A DNA stretch of 64,000 nt, from assembly GCF_002153425.1 (NCBI RefSeq), contig NZ_KZ119600.1, positions 2,469,920 through 2,533,919 on the forward strand. The letters are read 5' to 3'. Within the stretch, counting starts at the first letter, position 1, and each line of letters starts with the position of its first letter. Positions 1-8,625 of this stretch are shown in pieces. Source of the DNA: Litchfieldia alkalitelluris. Its GTDB lineage: Bacteria; Bacillota; Bacilli; Bacillales; Salisediminibacteriaceae. Made by a program: the position numbers and the translations under genes. The notes beneath the pieces were generated by a model. The model was not told the origin of the DNA. It worked only from the letters and a program-made list of their open reading frames with translations, and did no database searches.

Positions 1-41
1 CTGTACAGCAATTACTAATTTTAAAAAGGAGCAAAGCTATT

Positions 42-1949
42 ATGTGTGGAATTAACAGTTATTTAAGTTTTAGCAATCAGAGTATAAATCCGACCATACT
101 ACAACAGATGTCAGATAATATGATACATAGAGGACCAGATGATGAAGGATTTTGGATAGAGAAAACAATTGGAATGAGTTTTCGGAGATTATCAATCATA
201 GACACGGAAGGAGCACAACAACCGATATTGAATGAAAATGAAACAATAGTAATGATATGTAATGGTGAAATTTACAATTACCGTGTGCTTCGTAATGAAT
301 TAGAAGCTAAAGGACATCACTTTAAAACAGACGGAGATACTGAAACCATCATTCATTTATATGAAGAATATGGTATAGATTGTGTTCACCATTTACGAGG
401 GATGTTTTCTTTTATATTATGGGATAAGAAGACTAATACCTTGTTCGGAGCACGAGATCATTTCGGAATAAAGCCTTTCTATTATTTATTTGATGAGCAA
501 AAATTAATCTGCTCTTCAGAACTAAAAAGTATTTTAAAAGTAAGTAATCAATCCCATTCACTTGATCCTCAAAGTCTAGTACATTATTTAACCTATCAAT
601 ATGTTCCTGAACCTAGAACTATGGTAAATGGTATAAATAAACTATTACCAGGTCACAGGTTGATATGTAGAAACCAATCTCTCAAAATCGAAAGATATTG
701 GGAACCGACTTTTCAACCAAAGGAACAAGATGTTGAGGTGGTGAAGGAAAAAATTCTTACAACACTACAAGAGTCTGTAAAACTTCATATGCAAAGCGAT
801 GTAACGTTAGGTAGCTTCTTATCTAGTGGAATCGATTCAACTGCCATAGCTGCAATCATGCGGAAAGAAACGAAATTCCATACGTTTTCAGTTGGTTTTG
901 AAGGAGAACAGAACGAATGTACTGTTTCTAGGAAAACTGCTGAAATACTTGACACTTATCATCATGAATGGATCATTAAAGAAGATGAGTATTTTGAAGC
1001 TGTTAATTCTAGTGTTTGGGCACAAGATGACCCAGTTGCAGATCCTTCTGCTGTTGCCTTGAATTTGCTATCCCAATTAGCCTCTGAACATGTAAAAGTT
1101 GTTTTATCGGGGGAAGGGGCAGATGAACTGTTTGGAGGTTATCGAATATATCAGGAACCATTTGCAATACGCCACATTCAATTGATGCCAGAGATTGTAA
1201 AAAATATTCTTCACCAAACCATAAAGCACTTCCCGAAGTTTTATGGTAAAAACTATATAATACGTGCCACAACTCCGATAGAGAAACGCTTTATCGGAAA
1301 TGCGAAAATCTTTACTGACGATATGGTTGAGATTCTTAATGATAATAAAATGCAATATCAATATGTTGATGCATTTGAATGGGCTGAGCAGTATTATAAC
1401 CGTGTAAAAGAACACGACGATATTACCAAAATGCAGTTTATAGATTTAAGCTTATGGCTTCCAGGTAACATTCTTGCCAAAGGAGACAAGATGTCTATGG
1501 CTCATTCTTTAGAATTACGTGTACCTTTTTTAGACAAAAAAGTATTTGAAGTCGCAAGTCAAATTCCAACTGAATATCGTGTTAATCGAAACAGAACAAA
1601 AAAAATAATGAGAGATGCTTTACAAGGGATTGTTCCAGAACACGTGTTAAACAGACCGAAATTAGGATTCCCAGTTCCATTAAGGCAATGGTTACGGGGA
1701 TTACGTGGAGAAGAATGCCTTGATGTAATCAAATCTAGCGGTTTAGATCAGTACATAAATATAGACTATGTAGATGCGTTGTTCAGACAGCATCAAACTG
1801 GTAAAATCGATCATTCAAGAAAAATATGGAGCTTATATACTCTATCTCAATGGAAAGTTATGTTCTTAGACAGATATCAATCCTCAATTTTTGAACAAGA
1901 AATTCAAAAAAATGTAGTTTATGATGGTCATGCCGAATTATATGCTTAA
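42..1949 (+). CDS. asnB: Asparagine synthetase (glutamine-hydrolysing), AsnB/AsnO type
   Basis: Makes asparagine from aspartate, ATP and glutamine in the cytoplasm. The protein begins Met-Cys-Gly-Ile, so Cys2 is the exposed nucleophile of a class II glutaminase domain (about residues 1-210; RRLSIID, NGEIYN and GARDHFGIKP motifs). The C-terminal synthetase domain (about 230-600) carries the ATP-pyrophosphatase loop LSSGIDS and the LSGEGADELFGGY block. The length of 635 residues fits the B. subtilis AsnB/AsnO family. An AAAAAGGAG ribosome site lies 8 bases before the ATG. It stands alone and is closed by a strong terminator at 1967-1996. B. subtilis has three paralogues and I cannot tell which one this is the orthologue of, so the symbol is by family. 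Confidence 0.95.
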   Translation: MCGINSYLSFSNQSINPTILQQMSDNMIHRGPDDEGFWIEKTIGMSFRRLSIIDTEGAQQPILNENETIVMICNGEIYNYRVLRNELEAKGHHFKTDGDTETIIHLYEEYGIDCVHHLRGMFSFILWDKKTNTLFGARDHFGIKPFYYLFDEQKLICSSELKSILKVSNQSHSLDPQSLVHYLTYQYVPEPRTMVNGINKLLPGHRLICRNQSLKIERYWEPTFQPKEQDVEVVKEKILTTLQESVKLHMQSDVTLGSFLSSGIDSTAIAAIMRKETKFHTFSVGFEGEQNECTVSRKTAEILDTYHHEWIIKEDEYFEAVNSSVWAQDDPVADPSAVALNLLSQLASEHVKVVLSGEGADELFGGYRIYQEPFAIRHIQLMPEIVKNILHQTIKHFPKFYGKNYIIRATTPIEKRFIGNAKIFTDDMVEILNDNKMQYQYVDAFEWAEQYYNRVKEHDDITKMQFIDLSLWLPGNILAKGDKMSMAHSLELRVPFLDKKVFEVASQIPTEYRVNRNRTKKIMRDALQGIVPEHVLNRPKLGFPVPLRQWLRGLRGEECLDVIKSSGLDQYINIDYVDALFRQHQTGKIDHSRKIWSLYTLSQWKVMFLDRYQSSIFEQEIQKNVVYDGHAELYA

Positions 1950-1966
1950 TAAAGAGGGGTGAGACT

Positions 1967-1996
1967 AAAACTACGACTTTTGTCGTAGTTTTTTTG
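1967..1996 (+). terminator. Rho-independent terminator after asnB
   Basis: A 10-bp perfect stem (AAACTACGAC / GTCGTAGTTT) with a TTTT loop is followed by a T run. It lies 18 bases after the asnB stop. Confidence 0.9.
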
Positions 1997-2105
1997 CTTC
2001 TAAAAAAGGATTTCCTCTATTTACACTTTTCATATAATGTATATGAATGGTTTCATGTATGATAAAAATATAAATCTATTTTGAAAATTGTGGAGGTTAC
2101 CCATC

Positions 2106-3239
2106 GTGAATCGTAACGAAGAGTTGTTTCTGATTAAATCCATTGCAGAGTTATTAAATAAAGAAACAAAGATGGAGGAAATGCTACAAGAAGTATTAAA
2201 TCTTCTTTTAGAGCTTAGTAATCTACAAACTGGTTGGATATTTTTATTTGATGAACAACATGATTTCCAACTTGTTGCTTATGCGCATTTACCTGAAGCC
2301 TTAGAGTATAAAAAGAGAAAACACCTATGTGAAGGAGGATGCCGTTGTATTGATAGGTGTCTCGGAGGAAAACTTTTGAAAGCTACGAATATCATTGAAT
2401 GTGAGCGCATCGAGTATGCTATTAATGAAAAACGGGGTAATCATGAAGGAATTATCAGACACGCTTCTGTTCCCATTAAGTCAGGTGACCATTTGTATGG
2501 TTTATTAAATGTTGCTTCTCCACACAAACTCCAATTTAATCATGATGAACTTCACATTTTAGAATCTGTTGCTTTTCAAATAGGAACAGCATGTGCAAGA
2601 ATTCGATTATCTGAGCAAGAGAAAACGATGCACATATTAGAAGAGAGGAATCGACTTGCAAGAGACCTTCATGACTCAGTAAACCAAAACTTATTTTCTA
2701 TCATGTATACTGCAAAAGGCACAAAAGGAATCTCAGATAACCTAGATATCCATGAATCTTTAGACGAAATTTATAACCTTTCCAAAGAGTCTTTAGCAGA
2801 AATGAAGGACTTAATATGGCAACTACGTTCAGATTACATAAAAGAGGGGCTTAAAAGGAGATTTGAGAGATATGGTAAGAAACTTAAATTATCTGTTACC
2901 TGTCACTTTTATGAAGAAAAATTACCTGGGTATTTAGAAACCACGATATGGAAAATTGGTCAGGAAGCATTGAATAATGTGTCAAAACATGCAAATGCCT
3001 CTAAAGTATTCATAAATTTAACAGTAGATACACAATCCCCGTACGTTACCTTCGTAGTTGAAGATAATGGGTGTGGTTTTATAGTTGATCAAGCATCAAC
3101 TGGTTTTGGTCTTACAAGTATGAGAGAGAGAGCTAATTTAATAGACGGGAATTGCTACATTACAAGCAAGCTTAATAAGGGAACAACTGTTTCTGTACAT
3201 ATCCCCTTGAGAAAGGAAGGTAATACGATTGGAAACTAA
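2106..3239 (+). CDS. GAF-domain sensor histidine kinase (NarL-type, YhcY-like)
   Basis: Soluble sensor kinase that should autophosphorylate and pass phosphate to the regulator at 3229. A GAF domain (about residues 15-165) is followed by a HisKA_3 dimerisation helix with the H-box RDLHDSVNQ (His189) and an HATPase_c domain (EALNNVSKHA, VEDNGCGF, GFGLTSMRERA). There is no membrane segment. The GTG start at 2106 is chosen because GGAGG at 2092-2096 is 9 bases upstream; an in-frame TTG at 2088 has no ribosome site. The GAF domain holds five cysteines in 25 residues (C75, C79, C81, C85, C99), which suggests a metal, Fe-S or thiol sensor. It overlaps the regulator gene by 11 bases. Architecture and partner resemble B. 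subtilis YhcY/YhcZ; the signal is unknown. Confidence 0.88.
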   Translation: MNRNEELFLIKSIAELLNKETKMEEMLQEVLNLLLELSNLQTGWIFLFDEQHDFQLVAYAHLPEALEYKKRKHLCEGGCRCIDRCLGGKLLKATNIIECERIEYAINEKRGNHEGIIRHASVPIKSGDHLYGLLNVASPHKLQFNHDELHILESVAFQIGTACARIRLSEQEKTMHILEERNRLARDLHDSVNQNLFSIMYTAKGTKGISDNLDIHESLDEIYNLSKESLAEMKDLIWQLRSDYIKEGLKRRFERYGKKLKLSVTCHFYEEKLPGYLETTIWKIGQEALNNVSKHANASKVFINLTVDTQSPYVTFVVEDNGCGFIVDQASTGFGLTSMRERANLIDGNCYITSKLNKGTTVSVHIPLRKEGNTIGN

Positions 3240-3888
3240 CAAAAACATAAAGATACTAATAGCTGATGATCACCATGTTGTAAGGAAAGGACTTACTTTT
3301 TTCTTTGCGAATGAAGAGACTGTCGAAGTTATTGCAGAAGCAAAAAACGGCATCGAAGTAATAGAAGCAATGGAGCGTGGCACTCCAATCGACGTTATTC
3401 TCATGGATTTGTCTATGCCAATAATTGATGGAGTGGAAGCAACCAAAAGACTGAAGGAACGATTTCCATCTATTAAAATACTCGTTCTTACAAGTTTTGA
3501 AGATCAAGAACATGTTATATCCGCAATTCGTGCAGGAGCTGACGGTTATTGTTTAAAAGATACAGAACCTGAGAACTTAATAGAAGCTATCATACGAGTT
3601 TATAAGGGTAATAAAAATATTGATCCTAAGGTAGCTAATCACCTTTTTGAACATGTAAATAAGGAAGAAGCAGATGATATAAAAGCACTAAAAGATTTAA
3701 CAAAAAGGGAAAGGGAAGTATTAAAGGAAATAGGAAAAGGTAAAAGTAATCAGTGTATAGCCGAGTCACTTTATATATCTGAAAAAACGGTTAAAACACA
3801 TATTACAAATTTATTATCAAAACTACCAGTAAATGATCGTACGCAAGCTGCTTTGTTTGCAGTCAAACATAAAGTTATAGAAGATTAA
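3229..3888 (+). CDS. NarL/LuxR-family response regulator (YhcZ-like)
   Basis: DNA-binding partner of the upstream kinase. The receiver domain (about 1-125) shows the acidic pair DD at the start (IADDHH), phospho-acceptor Asp60 in DVILMDLSMP, the T/S switch in VLTSFED and the conserved Lys in YCLKD. The C-terminal LuxR helix-turn-helix (LTKREREVL ... ISEKTVKTHI) spans about 150-215. It starts with TTG, 8 bases after AAGGAAGG, inside the end of the kinase gene, so the two are translationally coupled. A terminator follows at 3911. Targets cannot be read from the sequence. Confidence 0.9.
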   Translation: METNKNIKILIADDHHVVRKGLTFFFANEETVEVIAEAKNGIEVIEAMERGTPIDVILMDLSMPIIDGVEATKRLKERFPSIKILVLTSFEDQEHVISAIRAGADGYCLKDTEPENLIEAIIRVYKGNKNIDPKVANHLFEHVNKEEADDIKALKDLTKREREVLKEIGKGKSNQCIAESLYISEKTVKTHITNLLSKLPVNDRTQAALFAVKHKVIED

Positions 3889-3910
3889 GCTTTATTATTA
3901 CTTCACCTTA

Positions 3911-3947
3911 ACCAGCAAATGAATTCCATTCAGGCTGGTCTTTTTTT
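3911..3947 (+). terminator. Terminator after the two-component pair
   Basis: ACCAGC pairs with GCTGGT around an inner TGAAT/ATTCA stem and is followed by a T-rich run (CTTTTTTT). Confidence 0.8.
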
Positions 3948-4026
3948 ATATTAAATATCTAAGACTATTGTCTGAGAATAATTCATCATAGTAACTAATT
4001 TTTTTCAAACTCACCTCCGATTTGAT

Positions 4027-4040
4027 CATTTGAACAAATG
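4027..4040. promoter_or_regulatory. Palindrome upstream of azr, possible operator
   Basis: The sequence CATTTGAACAAATG is two perfect 6-base arms around AA, 47 bases before the azr start. It is a plausible operator for a dimeric regulator of the azr-VOC-VOC-SDR run, but no protein match can be made from sequence alone. Confidence 0.35.
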
Positions 4041-4086
4041 TTTAAAATGTAAGTATCAAAAGAAAATCAAAAAGGAGAGATGAGTG

Positions 4087-4608
4087 ATGAATCAATTAGT
4101 CATAAGCGGATCACCAAGAAATGCAAGTGTATCAAGTCATGTTGGAAAGTGGCTAGAAAAGGAATATCAGATCAGACATATAGACTTATCTGATCAAAGA
4201 CTTCCAATCTTTGATGGGGAGGAAGAGACCATTGATCGCCCTGAAGTTAAAAAGTATTTAAAAACTATTATTGAAGCTGATGCACTTATAATTATTACAC
4301 CAGAATATCACGGTGCAATGAGCGGTGCATTAAAAAATGCTTTGGATTATACTAGCTCTGACCATTTTGTTGATAAACCAGTTTTAATCATTTCCATTGC
4401 AGGTGGAGGAAAAGGAGGAATTAATGCTTTAAACAATTTGAGAACAGTTTTAAGGTCTCTGTATGCAGAAGTATATTCCAGGCAAATGGTTATAGATGCG
4501 CCTAATTTAAATCAGGCAGAAACATGGGCTAAACTATCTGATTTAGTTCAAATGTTTAGTCAAAAAAATAAACTGGAATGGATACCAAGGGAGGTGATGG
4601 GCTTATGA
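4087..4608 (+). CDS. azr: NADPH-dependent FMN reductase / azoreductase (YhdA-like)
   Basis: Flavodoxin-fold enzyme that uses NADPH and FMN to reduce azo dyes or quinones in the cytoplasm. The phosphate-binding loop SGSPR is at residues 6-10, followed by the family signatures TPEYHGAMSGALKNALDY and AGGGKGGINALNNLRTV. These closely resemble B. subtilis YhdA (Azr), and the length of 173 residues matches. ATG at 4087 is preferred over the GTG at 4084 because GGAGAG lies 8-9 bases upstream. It is the first gene of a tightly packed run; its TGA overlaps the ATG of the next gene (ATGA). Possible quinone or thiol-stress role is inferred from the VOC and SDR neighbours. Confidence 0.88.
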   Translation: MNQLVISGSPRNASVSSHVGKWLEKEYQIRHIDLSDQRLPIFDGEEETIDRPEVKKYLKTIIEADALIIITPEYHGAMSGALKNALDYTSSDHFVDKPVLIISIAGGGKGGINALNNLRTVLRSLYAEVYSRQMVIDAPNLNQAETWAKLSDLVQMFSQKNKLEWIPREVMGL

Positions 4609-5069
4609 TACAAGGTATTTTCGAAACACATGTGCATGTCAGAGATTTAGAAGCGGCAAACGAATTTTATGAAAACCAACTTGGTTTGAAGAAAGTGCTC
4701 ACATTAACAGATCGTAAGGTAATCTTTTTTGAGTTTCCAAATCAATCACAAATATTTGGTATCTGGGAAAAAACAGAGGAAGAGTGGACACGAAGTCATT
4801 TTGCTTTTGAAGTTAATGTATCTAGGTTAAAAAGCGGGATAACTTGGCTCAACAACAAAGGAATAGAAGCTGTAGAGTCGTTTGGATTAGAACCACTTGA
4901 GCCCATCGTTCATACTTGGGTTCCTATGGCCAGTATTTATTTCAAAGATCCAGATGGAAATTCTTTATAATTTGCTGCGCGCTTACCAGGAAATGCTGAT
5001 AGAACGCCCGATATTCTTTACTTAAGCGATTGGGAGCGTAACAGGAAAATAGAAGGGGAGGGGATATAA
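4605..5069 (+). pseudogene. VOC (glyoxalase/dioxygenase-fold) gene with an in-frame stop
   Basis: The ATG at 4605 overlaps the azr stop and follows GGAGGTG. The protein reads as a VOC-fold module to the usual last-strand motif DPDGNSL, where a TAA at 4968-4970 stands in place of the expected Glu codon. The same frame then continues open as FAARLPGNADR... to TAA at 5067-5069, giving an ancestral product of 154 residues. The lost residue is normally a metal ligand of the family, so the truncated form is likely inactive. A single GAA-to-TAA change explains everything. A sequencing error or stop readthrough is the alternative. Confidence 0.8.
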
Positions 5070-5070
5070 C

Positions 5071-5539
5071 ATGATTGAAGGATTATATGAAGTGCATTTA
5101 CCTGTAGAGAGTATAGACATATCAATCCCATTTTATAAAAAGTTAGGGTTAGAGTTAGCATGGAAAGATGAAGATACAGCATTTTTCTGGATTGAGAAGG
5201 GGAAGTCTTGGTTAGGATTATGGGAAGGAAAGCAGTACAAAATCCCTTATCACCCTTCGATTAGACATATCGCTTTTCGAACAACATATAAAAATTAAAA
5301 AAAAATCAATAGCTAGATTAGAATCATTGAATATTGAGCCTATATCTTTTGGAAGAAGAACATCTACAGATCCTTTTATACGTCCATATCAAGGGAATGC
5401 ATCTGTCTATTTTGAAGACCCAGATGGAAACAGTTTAGAATTAATGTGTTATATAGACGTTCCAAATGAAGGTCAAGAAATGACTGAGAAGTATTCAATT
5501 GAGGAATGGGAGAAAATTACTTTCAAAAATGATAGGTAG
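5071..5539 (+). pseudogene. Second VOC-family gene, frameshifted
   Basis: Starts at ATG 5071 after GGGGAGGGG and reads MIEGLYEVHLPV to FRTTYKN, where it stops at 5298. The rest of the domain (ARLESLNIEPISFGRR ... FEDPDGNSLELM) continues in the next frame to 5539. Removing one A from the A5 run at 5290-5294 joins the halves into one 155-residue VOC protein, nearly the same length as its upstream neighbour. The C-terminal metal-ligand Glu is kept here. It lies one base after the end of the first VOC gene, so the two look like an old tandem pair, both now broken. Confidence 0.8.
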
Positions 5540-5556
5540 GGGGAAGGAGGTAGTTC

Positions 5557-6117
5557 ATGAATCTTGGAAACGTAATTATATTAGGTGGGACTGGCATGCT
5601 AGCAAGAGCCTCTGGTTGGATTTCAACTCATGCTGAAAATACAATCATATATGGAAGAGATAAAAGAAGGTTAAAACAAATAGAAAACATGTATGATGAA
5701 CATGGACTTTTCACAAGAGAGTTAGACTATACTAAAACATCGTCTTTAATAAAGGAAATATCTGATGCACATAGACAATATGGTTCAATCAATCTAATAG
5801 TAGCATGGATTCATAGCACTGCACCCAATGCGATACCAACTATAATCAAAGAAGTAAGCAAATTCCAACAACAGGAACGTTGGAGTCTGCTGATTATTAA
5901 AGGTAGCAGCAGTGACTTATCAAGTATTATAAAAACTGAAAATATAATTCCTAGAAATTGCGATCTTAAAGAAGTGCAATTAGGTTTCTACTATGATGGT
6001 TTAACATCCAGGTGGTTAACACACGAAGAAATTTCTAATGGTATTATTGAAGTCATTAAGTATGATTTAAAAAGAAAGGTCGTCGGTACATTAGAGCCTT
6101 GGGATAAACGTCCATAA
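5557..6117 (+). CDS. Short-chain dehydrogenase-like protein (Rossmann fold)
   Basis: Probable NAD(P)-dependent oxidoreductase of unknown substrate. An N-terminal nucleotide-binding loop VIILGGTGMLARAS (about residues 6-19) is followed by IIYGRDKRRL, the usual cofactor-selectivity region with Arg/Lys favouring NADP. No clear YxxxK catalytic pair is visible, so it belongs to the atypical or short branch. The length is 186 residues. GGAGG lies 7 bases before the ATG. It is the last gene of the azr-VOC-VOC-SDR run, 17 bases after the frameshifted VOC gene. The role within that set is unknown. Confidence 0.7.
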   Translation: MNLGNVIILGGTGMLARASGWISTHAENTIIYGRDKRRLKQIENMYDEHGLFTRELDYTKTSSLIKEISDAHRQYGSINLIVAWIHSTAPNAIPTIIKEVSKFQQQERWSLLIIKGSSSDLSSIIKTENIIPRNCDLKEVQLGFYYDGLTSRWLTHEEISNGIIEVIKYDLKRKVVGTLEPWDKRP

Positions 6118-6191
6118 ATCATTTATATAAGATGAGGGAGAAGTGACTGCACGAAATTTTTCAGAAATTCATCTTCTTTCTCATTGTCATA

Positions 6192-6223
6192 TTATTACGT
6201 AAAATATAAATTTGACGTAATAA
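6192..6223. repeat. Inverted repeat upstream of the XerS-type gene
   Basis: Left arm TTATTACGTAAAA (6192-6204) and right arm TTTGACGTAATAA (6211-6223) pair at 12 of 13 positions around a 6-base centre. It ends 53 bases before the recombinase start, overlapping possible promoter elements. It could be an operator or a recombinase-binding site. Confidence 0.5.
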
Positions 6224-6276
6224 ACATTGAAAATTAAATCTAGTTGGTATAAAATAACATTAACGAGGTGATTATA

Positions 6277-7362
6277 TTGTCCAATAACACACAGCAACAA
6301 CATTATTTAAAACTACAACAATTACTCAAAGATTTGCCATGGTACGTTGAAGAATACATTAACCACAAACGTAGAAAGCTATCAGCAGCATCATTATTAA
6401 ATTACGCTCATGATTTTAAGATTTTCTTCCAATGGCTCGTAACTGAAAGCTTACATAAAGGTGAAATGAAAAATACCCCTCTCGAGTTGTTGGAATCCCT
6501 AACAATACAAGAAGCTGAAAGTTTTCTCAGTTTCCTAGAATACGAGATGAACAATAAAGAAGTAACTGTTAATAGAAAGTTATCAGCATTAAAATCATTA
6601 TTCAACTACTTACAAAACATCGCAGAAACACGTGATTTGAAACCATACATACAACGAAATGTCATGGCAAAAATCGAGTTTAATGAACTTAAAGAAAGTA
6701 TGGAAACTATCGCTAATAAAATGGAAGGTAAAATACTCTTAGGTGACGAGTATGAAAAATTTAGGCAGTTTATTGCACATGATTATGGCCACCTATTTAA
6801 GGATAATAAGAAAAAGTATAACTTCCACTTGTTAAATAAAGAACGGGACACAGCGATTGTATCGCTAATTTTAGGCTCAGGCCTACGGCTCTCAGAGGTT
6901 GTGAATTTAAATTTAGACGACATTGATCACAGTAAGTTCACTGCAAGAGTGATTAGAAAAGGAAACAAAGAACAATATGTTTACTTCAGTAAACTAGCAA
7001 TGGATGACTTACAAGCATATTTGCGTATTCGAGAAGCTCGTTATAAGGTTGATAAGTCAAATAAAGCCCTGTTCATAGCTGCTGCAATGGGCCCAAAAGG
7101 AAAACCGCGGAGATTAACTGCTAGATCTATAGAAAAGTTAATCGAAAAATACGCTTTAGCATTCGGTAAACCTTCATTGTCAGTCCATAAATTAAGACAT
7201 TCCTTTGCAACCAGGTATCATGCAGAAGTTAATGATGTACCTAAATTAAGAAGGCAACTAGGTCATTCCTCTATACAAACGACGATGATTTATACGCACA
7301 TTAGTAATGATGATTTAAAGCATGCTGTTGATAAAATGGATATACCCAAAGACGAAAATTAA
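6277..7362 (+). CDS. xerS: Tyrosine recombinase, XerS type
   Basis: Site-specific recombinase expected to cut and rejoin DNA through a tyrosine. An N-terminal SAM-like core-binding domain (about 10-115, with the LSALKSLFNYLQN helix) precedes the catalytic domain with all six key residues: Arg in GSGLRLSEV, Lys in IRKGNKEQ, His-Arg in HKLRHSFATR, His in LGHSSIQTT and Tyr in MIYTHI. The roughly 361-residue length and single long insert before the catalytic arginine fit XerS rather than XerC/D. TTG at 6277 is chosen because GAGGTG ends 6 bases upstream. It stands alone with no phage genes nearby. A chromosome-dimer role is possible, but Bacillus normally uses CodV/RipX, so the function here is uncertain. 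Confidence 0.85.
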   Translation: MSNNTQQQHYLKLQQLLKDLPWYVEEYINHKRRKLSAASLLNYAHDFKIFFQWLVTESLHKGEMKNTPLELLESLTIQEAESFLSFLEYEMNNKEVTVNRKLSALKSLFNYLQNIAETRDLKPYIQRNVMAKIEFNELKESMETIANKMEGKILLGDEYEKFRQFIAHDYGHLFKDNKKKYNFHLLNKERDTAIVSLILGSGLRLSEVVNLNLDDIDHSKFTARVIRKGNKEQYVYFSKLAMDDLQAYLRIREARYKVDKSNKALFIAAAMGPKGKPRRLTARSIEKLIEKYALAFGKPSLSVHKLRHSFATRYHAEVNDVPKLRRQLGHSSIQTTMIYTHISNDDLKHAVDKMDIPKDEN

Positions 7363-7432
7363 AGTTTTTGGGATTTTCTTTTTTAGCACTAGTTTACATA
7401 ATATAGTTTATCGGAACTAATAATAAAATAAA

Positions 7433-7490
7433 AGATTCCATCTCAATTGAAAAGAATACTTCAAGTTTTGAGACGGAATCTGAATTTTTT
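7433..7490. terminator. Bidirectional terminator between xerS and gerC
   Basis: AGATTCC-A-TCTCAA pairs with TTGAGA-C-GGAATCT across a roughly 20-base loop, with A-rich and T-rich flanks on opposite sides. It serves the convergent genes. Confidence 0.75.
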
Positions 7491-8625
7491 ATCTGCCTAG
7501 TTTCTTTTTTTCTAGTACGCTCCGTTGTCCTGTTTGTTCTACTTCTATTTCAACATTTACAGTTACATTTGAATCTACCCACCCTGTTTCCTCCCAATCT
7601 AAAGTTTTATAAAACTCATAATTTTTTGCCCAGATTTCATGTCCAATTAACCATGGTTCCACATTGATATCTTTCATTTTTTGTATAGTTCTTTCGGTTT
7701 CTTCCTTTATCTCCTCCTCAAGCTTCTCTTGTATTTTATTTAAATGGTCTTTTGTTGTTCTAAAATCATGCTCTGACAAATGGACAATTTCGGCCTTACC
7801 ACTAATATCTAAAGTTAGGTCTACTGGATTTGTTTTCTCATAATTAATGTCAACAGTTGAACCTACCCTTGCTGAAACTGTAACCTCATGCCCTTCTTGA
7901 TCAAATGCTACGTTATAATTCATATTTTCTAATATACGATGCTTAATAAGTTCACTTTTTCCAGCCTCTGAACCAGTTAACTCACCTACTAATTTACCTT
8001 TATGAAAAACGGCCATATCTTCTATTACAATGTTGACGTCATTATATGCAAAAGGTAAAGTAGCTGCATTAAAAACCATATTCATATCTCTTCGAAATTC
8101 AAATAATTTTACCTCCCTTGATCTAGAAAGCTTTTGATCTGCATTAAAAAAACGATCTAGATAAAGGCTAGGTAAAGAAATCAACGGTGACTCCTGATCT
8201 AAAAAATCATTTACCTCATTCCTACTCCTAACCACAACTAAATATACTTGGTTTGCTAAAGGAGCTCTACGATCTAATAAATCTAAAACTTCATATACCC
8301 CAGATCTAGCCAAATTTTCCCCAATCACTACGGCTTTTAGGTGACCAAAAAATAAAACAGTTGGTGTATATGCTTCAATATTAGAAATAGCTTCCCAAAG
8401 AGTCTCCCCTTTTCCAGATATTGTTTCAAACTCACTCGCACTCAATCCGCCACCTTCTTGCGGTGTAATAACTGGTACTTGCATGGTGATAATAAAATCA
8501 TCTGTTTTCTGATCTTTATCAATCCCCATTCCTAAAATCATCGTTCGCTGATCAATTTCTCTTGAATCTGTAGTACAAGACGTACAGAGTATCAATGCTA
8601 TTATCACTAAACCAAACTTTTTCAT
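7489..8625 (-). CDS. gerC: Germinant receptor C subunit, Ger(x)C lipoprotein
   Basis: Lipid-anchored C subunit of a nutrient germinant receptor in the spore inner membrane. A signal peptide (KKFGLVIIALILCTSC) ends in a cysteine-rich lipobox. The family opening REIDQRTMILGMGIDKD follows, and the 378-residue length is typical of GerAC/GerBC. Its ATG overlaps the stop of the B subunit gene (ATGA), so translation is coupled. It is third in an A-B-C operon read from the sigma-G-type promoter at 11265-11294. The germinant cannot be predicted. Confidence 0.9.
   Translation of the reverse strand: MKKFGLVIIALILCTSCTTDSREIDQRTMILGMGIDKDQKTDDFIITMQVPVITPQEGGGLSASEFETISGKGETLWEAISNIEAYTPTVLFFGHLKAVVIGENLARSGVYEVLDLLDRRAPLANQVYLVVVRSRNEVNDFLDQESPLISLPSLYLDRFFNADQKLSRSREVKLFEFRRDMNMVFNAATLPFAYNDVNIVIEDMAVFHKGKLVGELTGSEAGKSELIKHRILENMNYNVAFDQEGHEVTVSARVGSTVDINYEKTNPVDLTLDISGKAEIVHLSEHDFRTTKDHLNKIQEKLEEEIKEETERTIQKMKDINVEPWLIGHEIWAKNYEFYKTLDWEETGWVDSNVTVNVEIEVEQTGQRSVLEKKKLGR

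Noticed and set aside
5285-5305. Programmed ribosomal frameshift joining the two VOC halves
   Set aside because: The needed shift is +1, there is no typical stop-codon context or downstream stimulator, and the neighbouring VOC gene is also broken. Mutation is simpler.
6277-7362. XerS-type recombinase as sign of a prophage or integrative element
   Set aside because: No phage, plasmid-transfer or attachment-site genes nearby; flanking genes are ordinary chromosomal ones.
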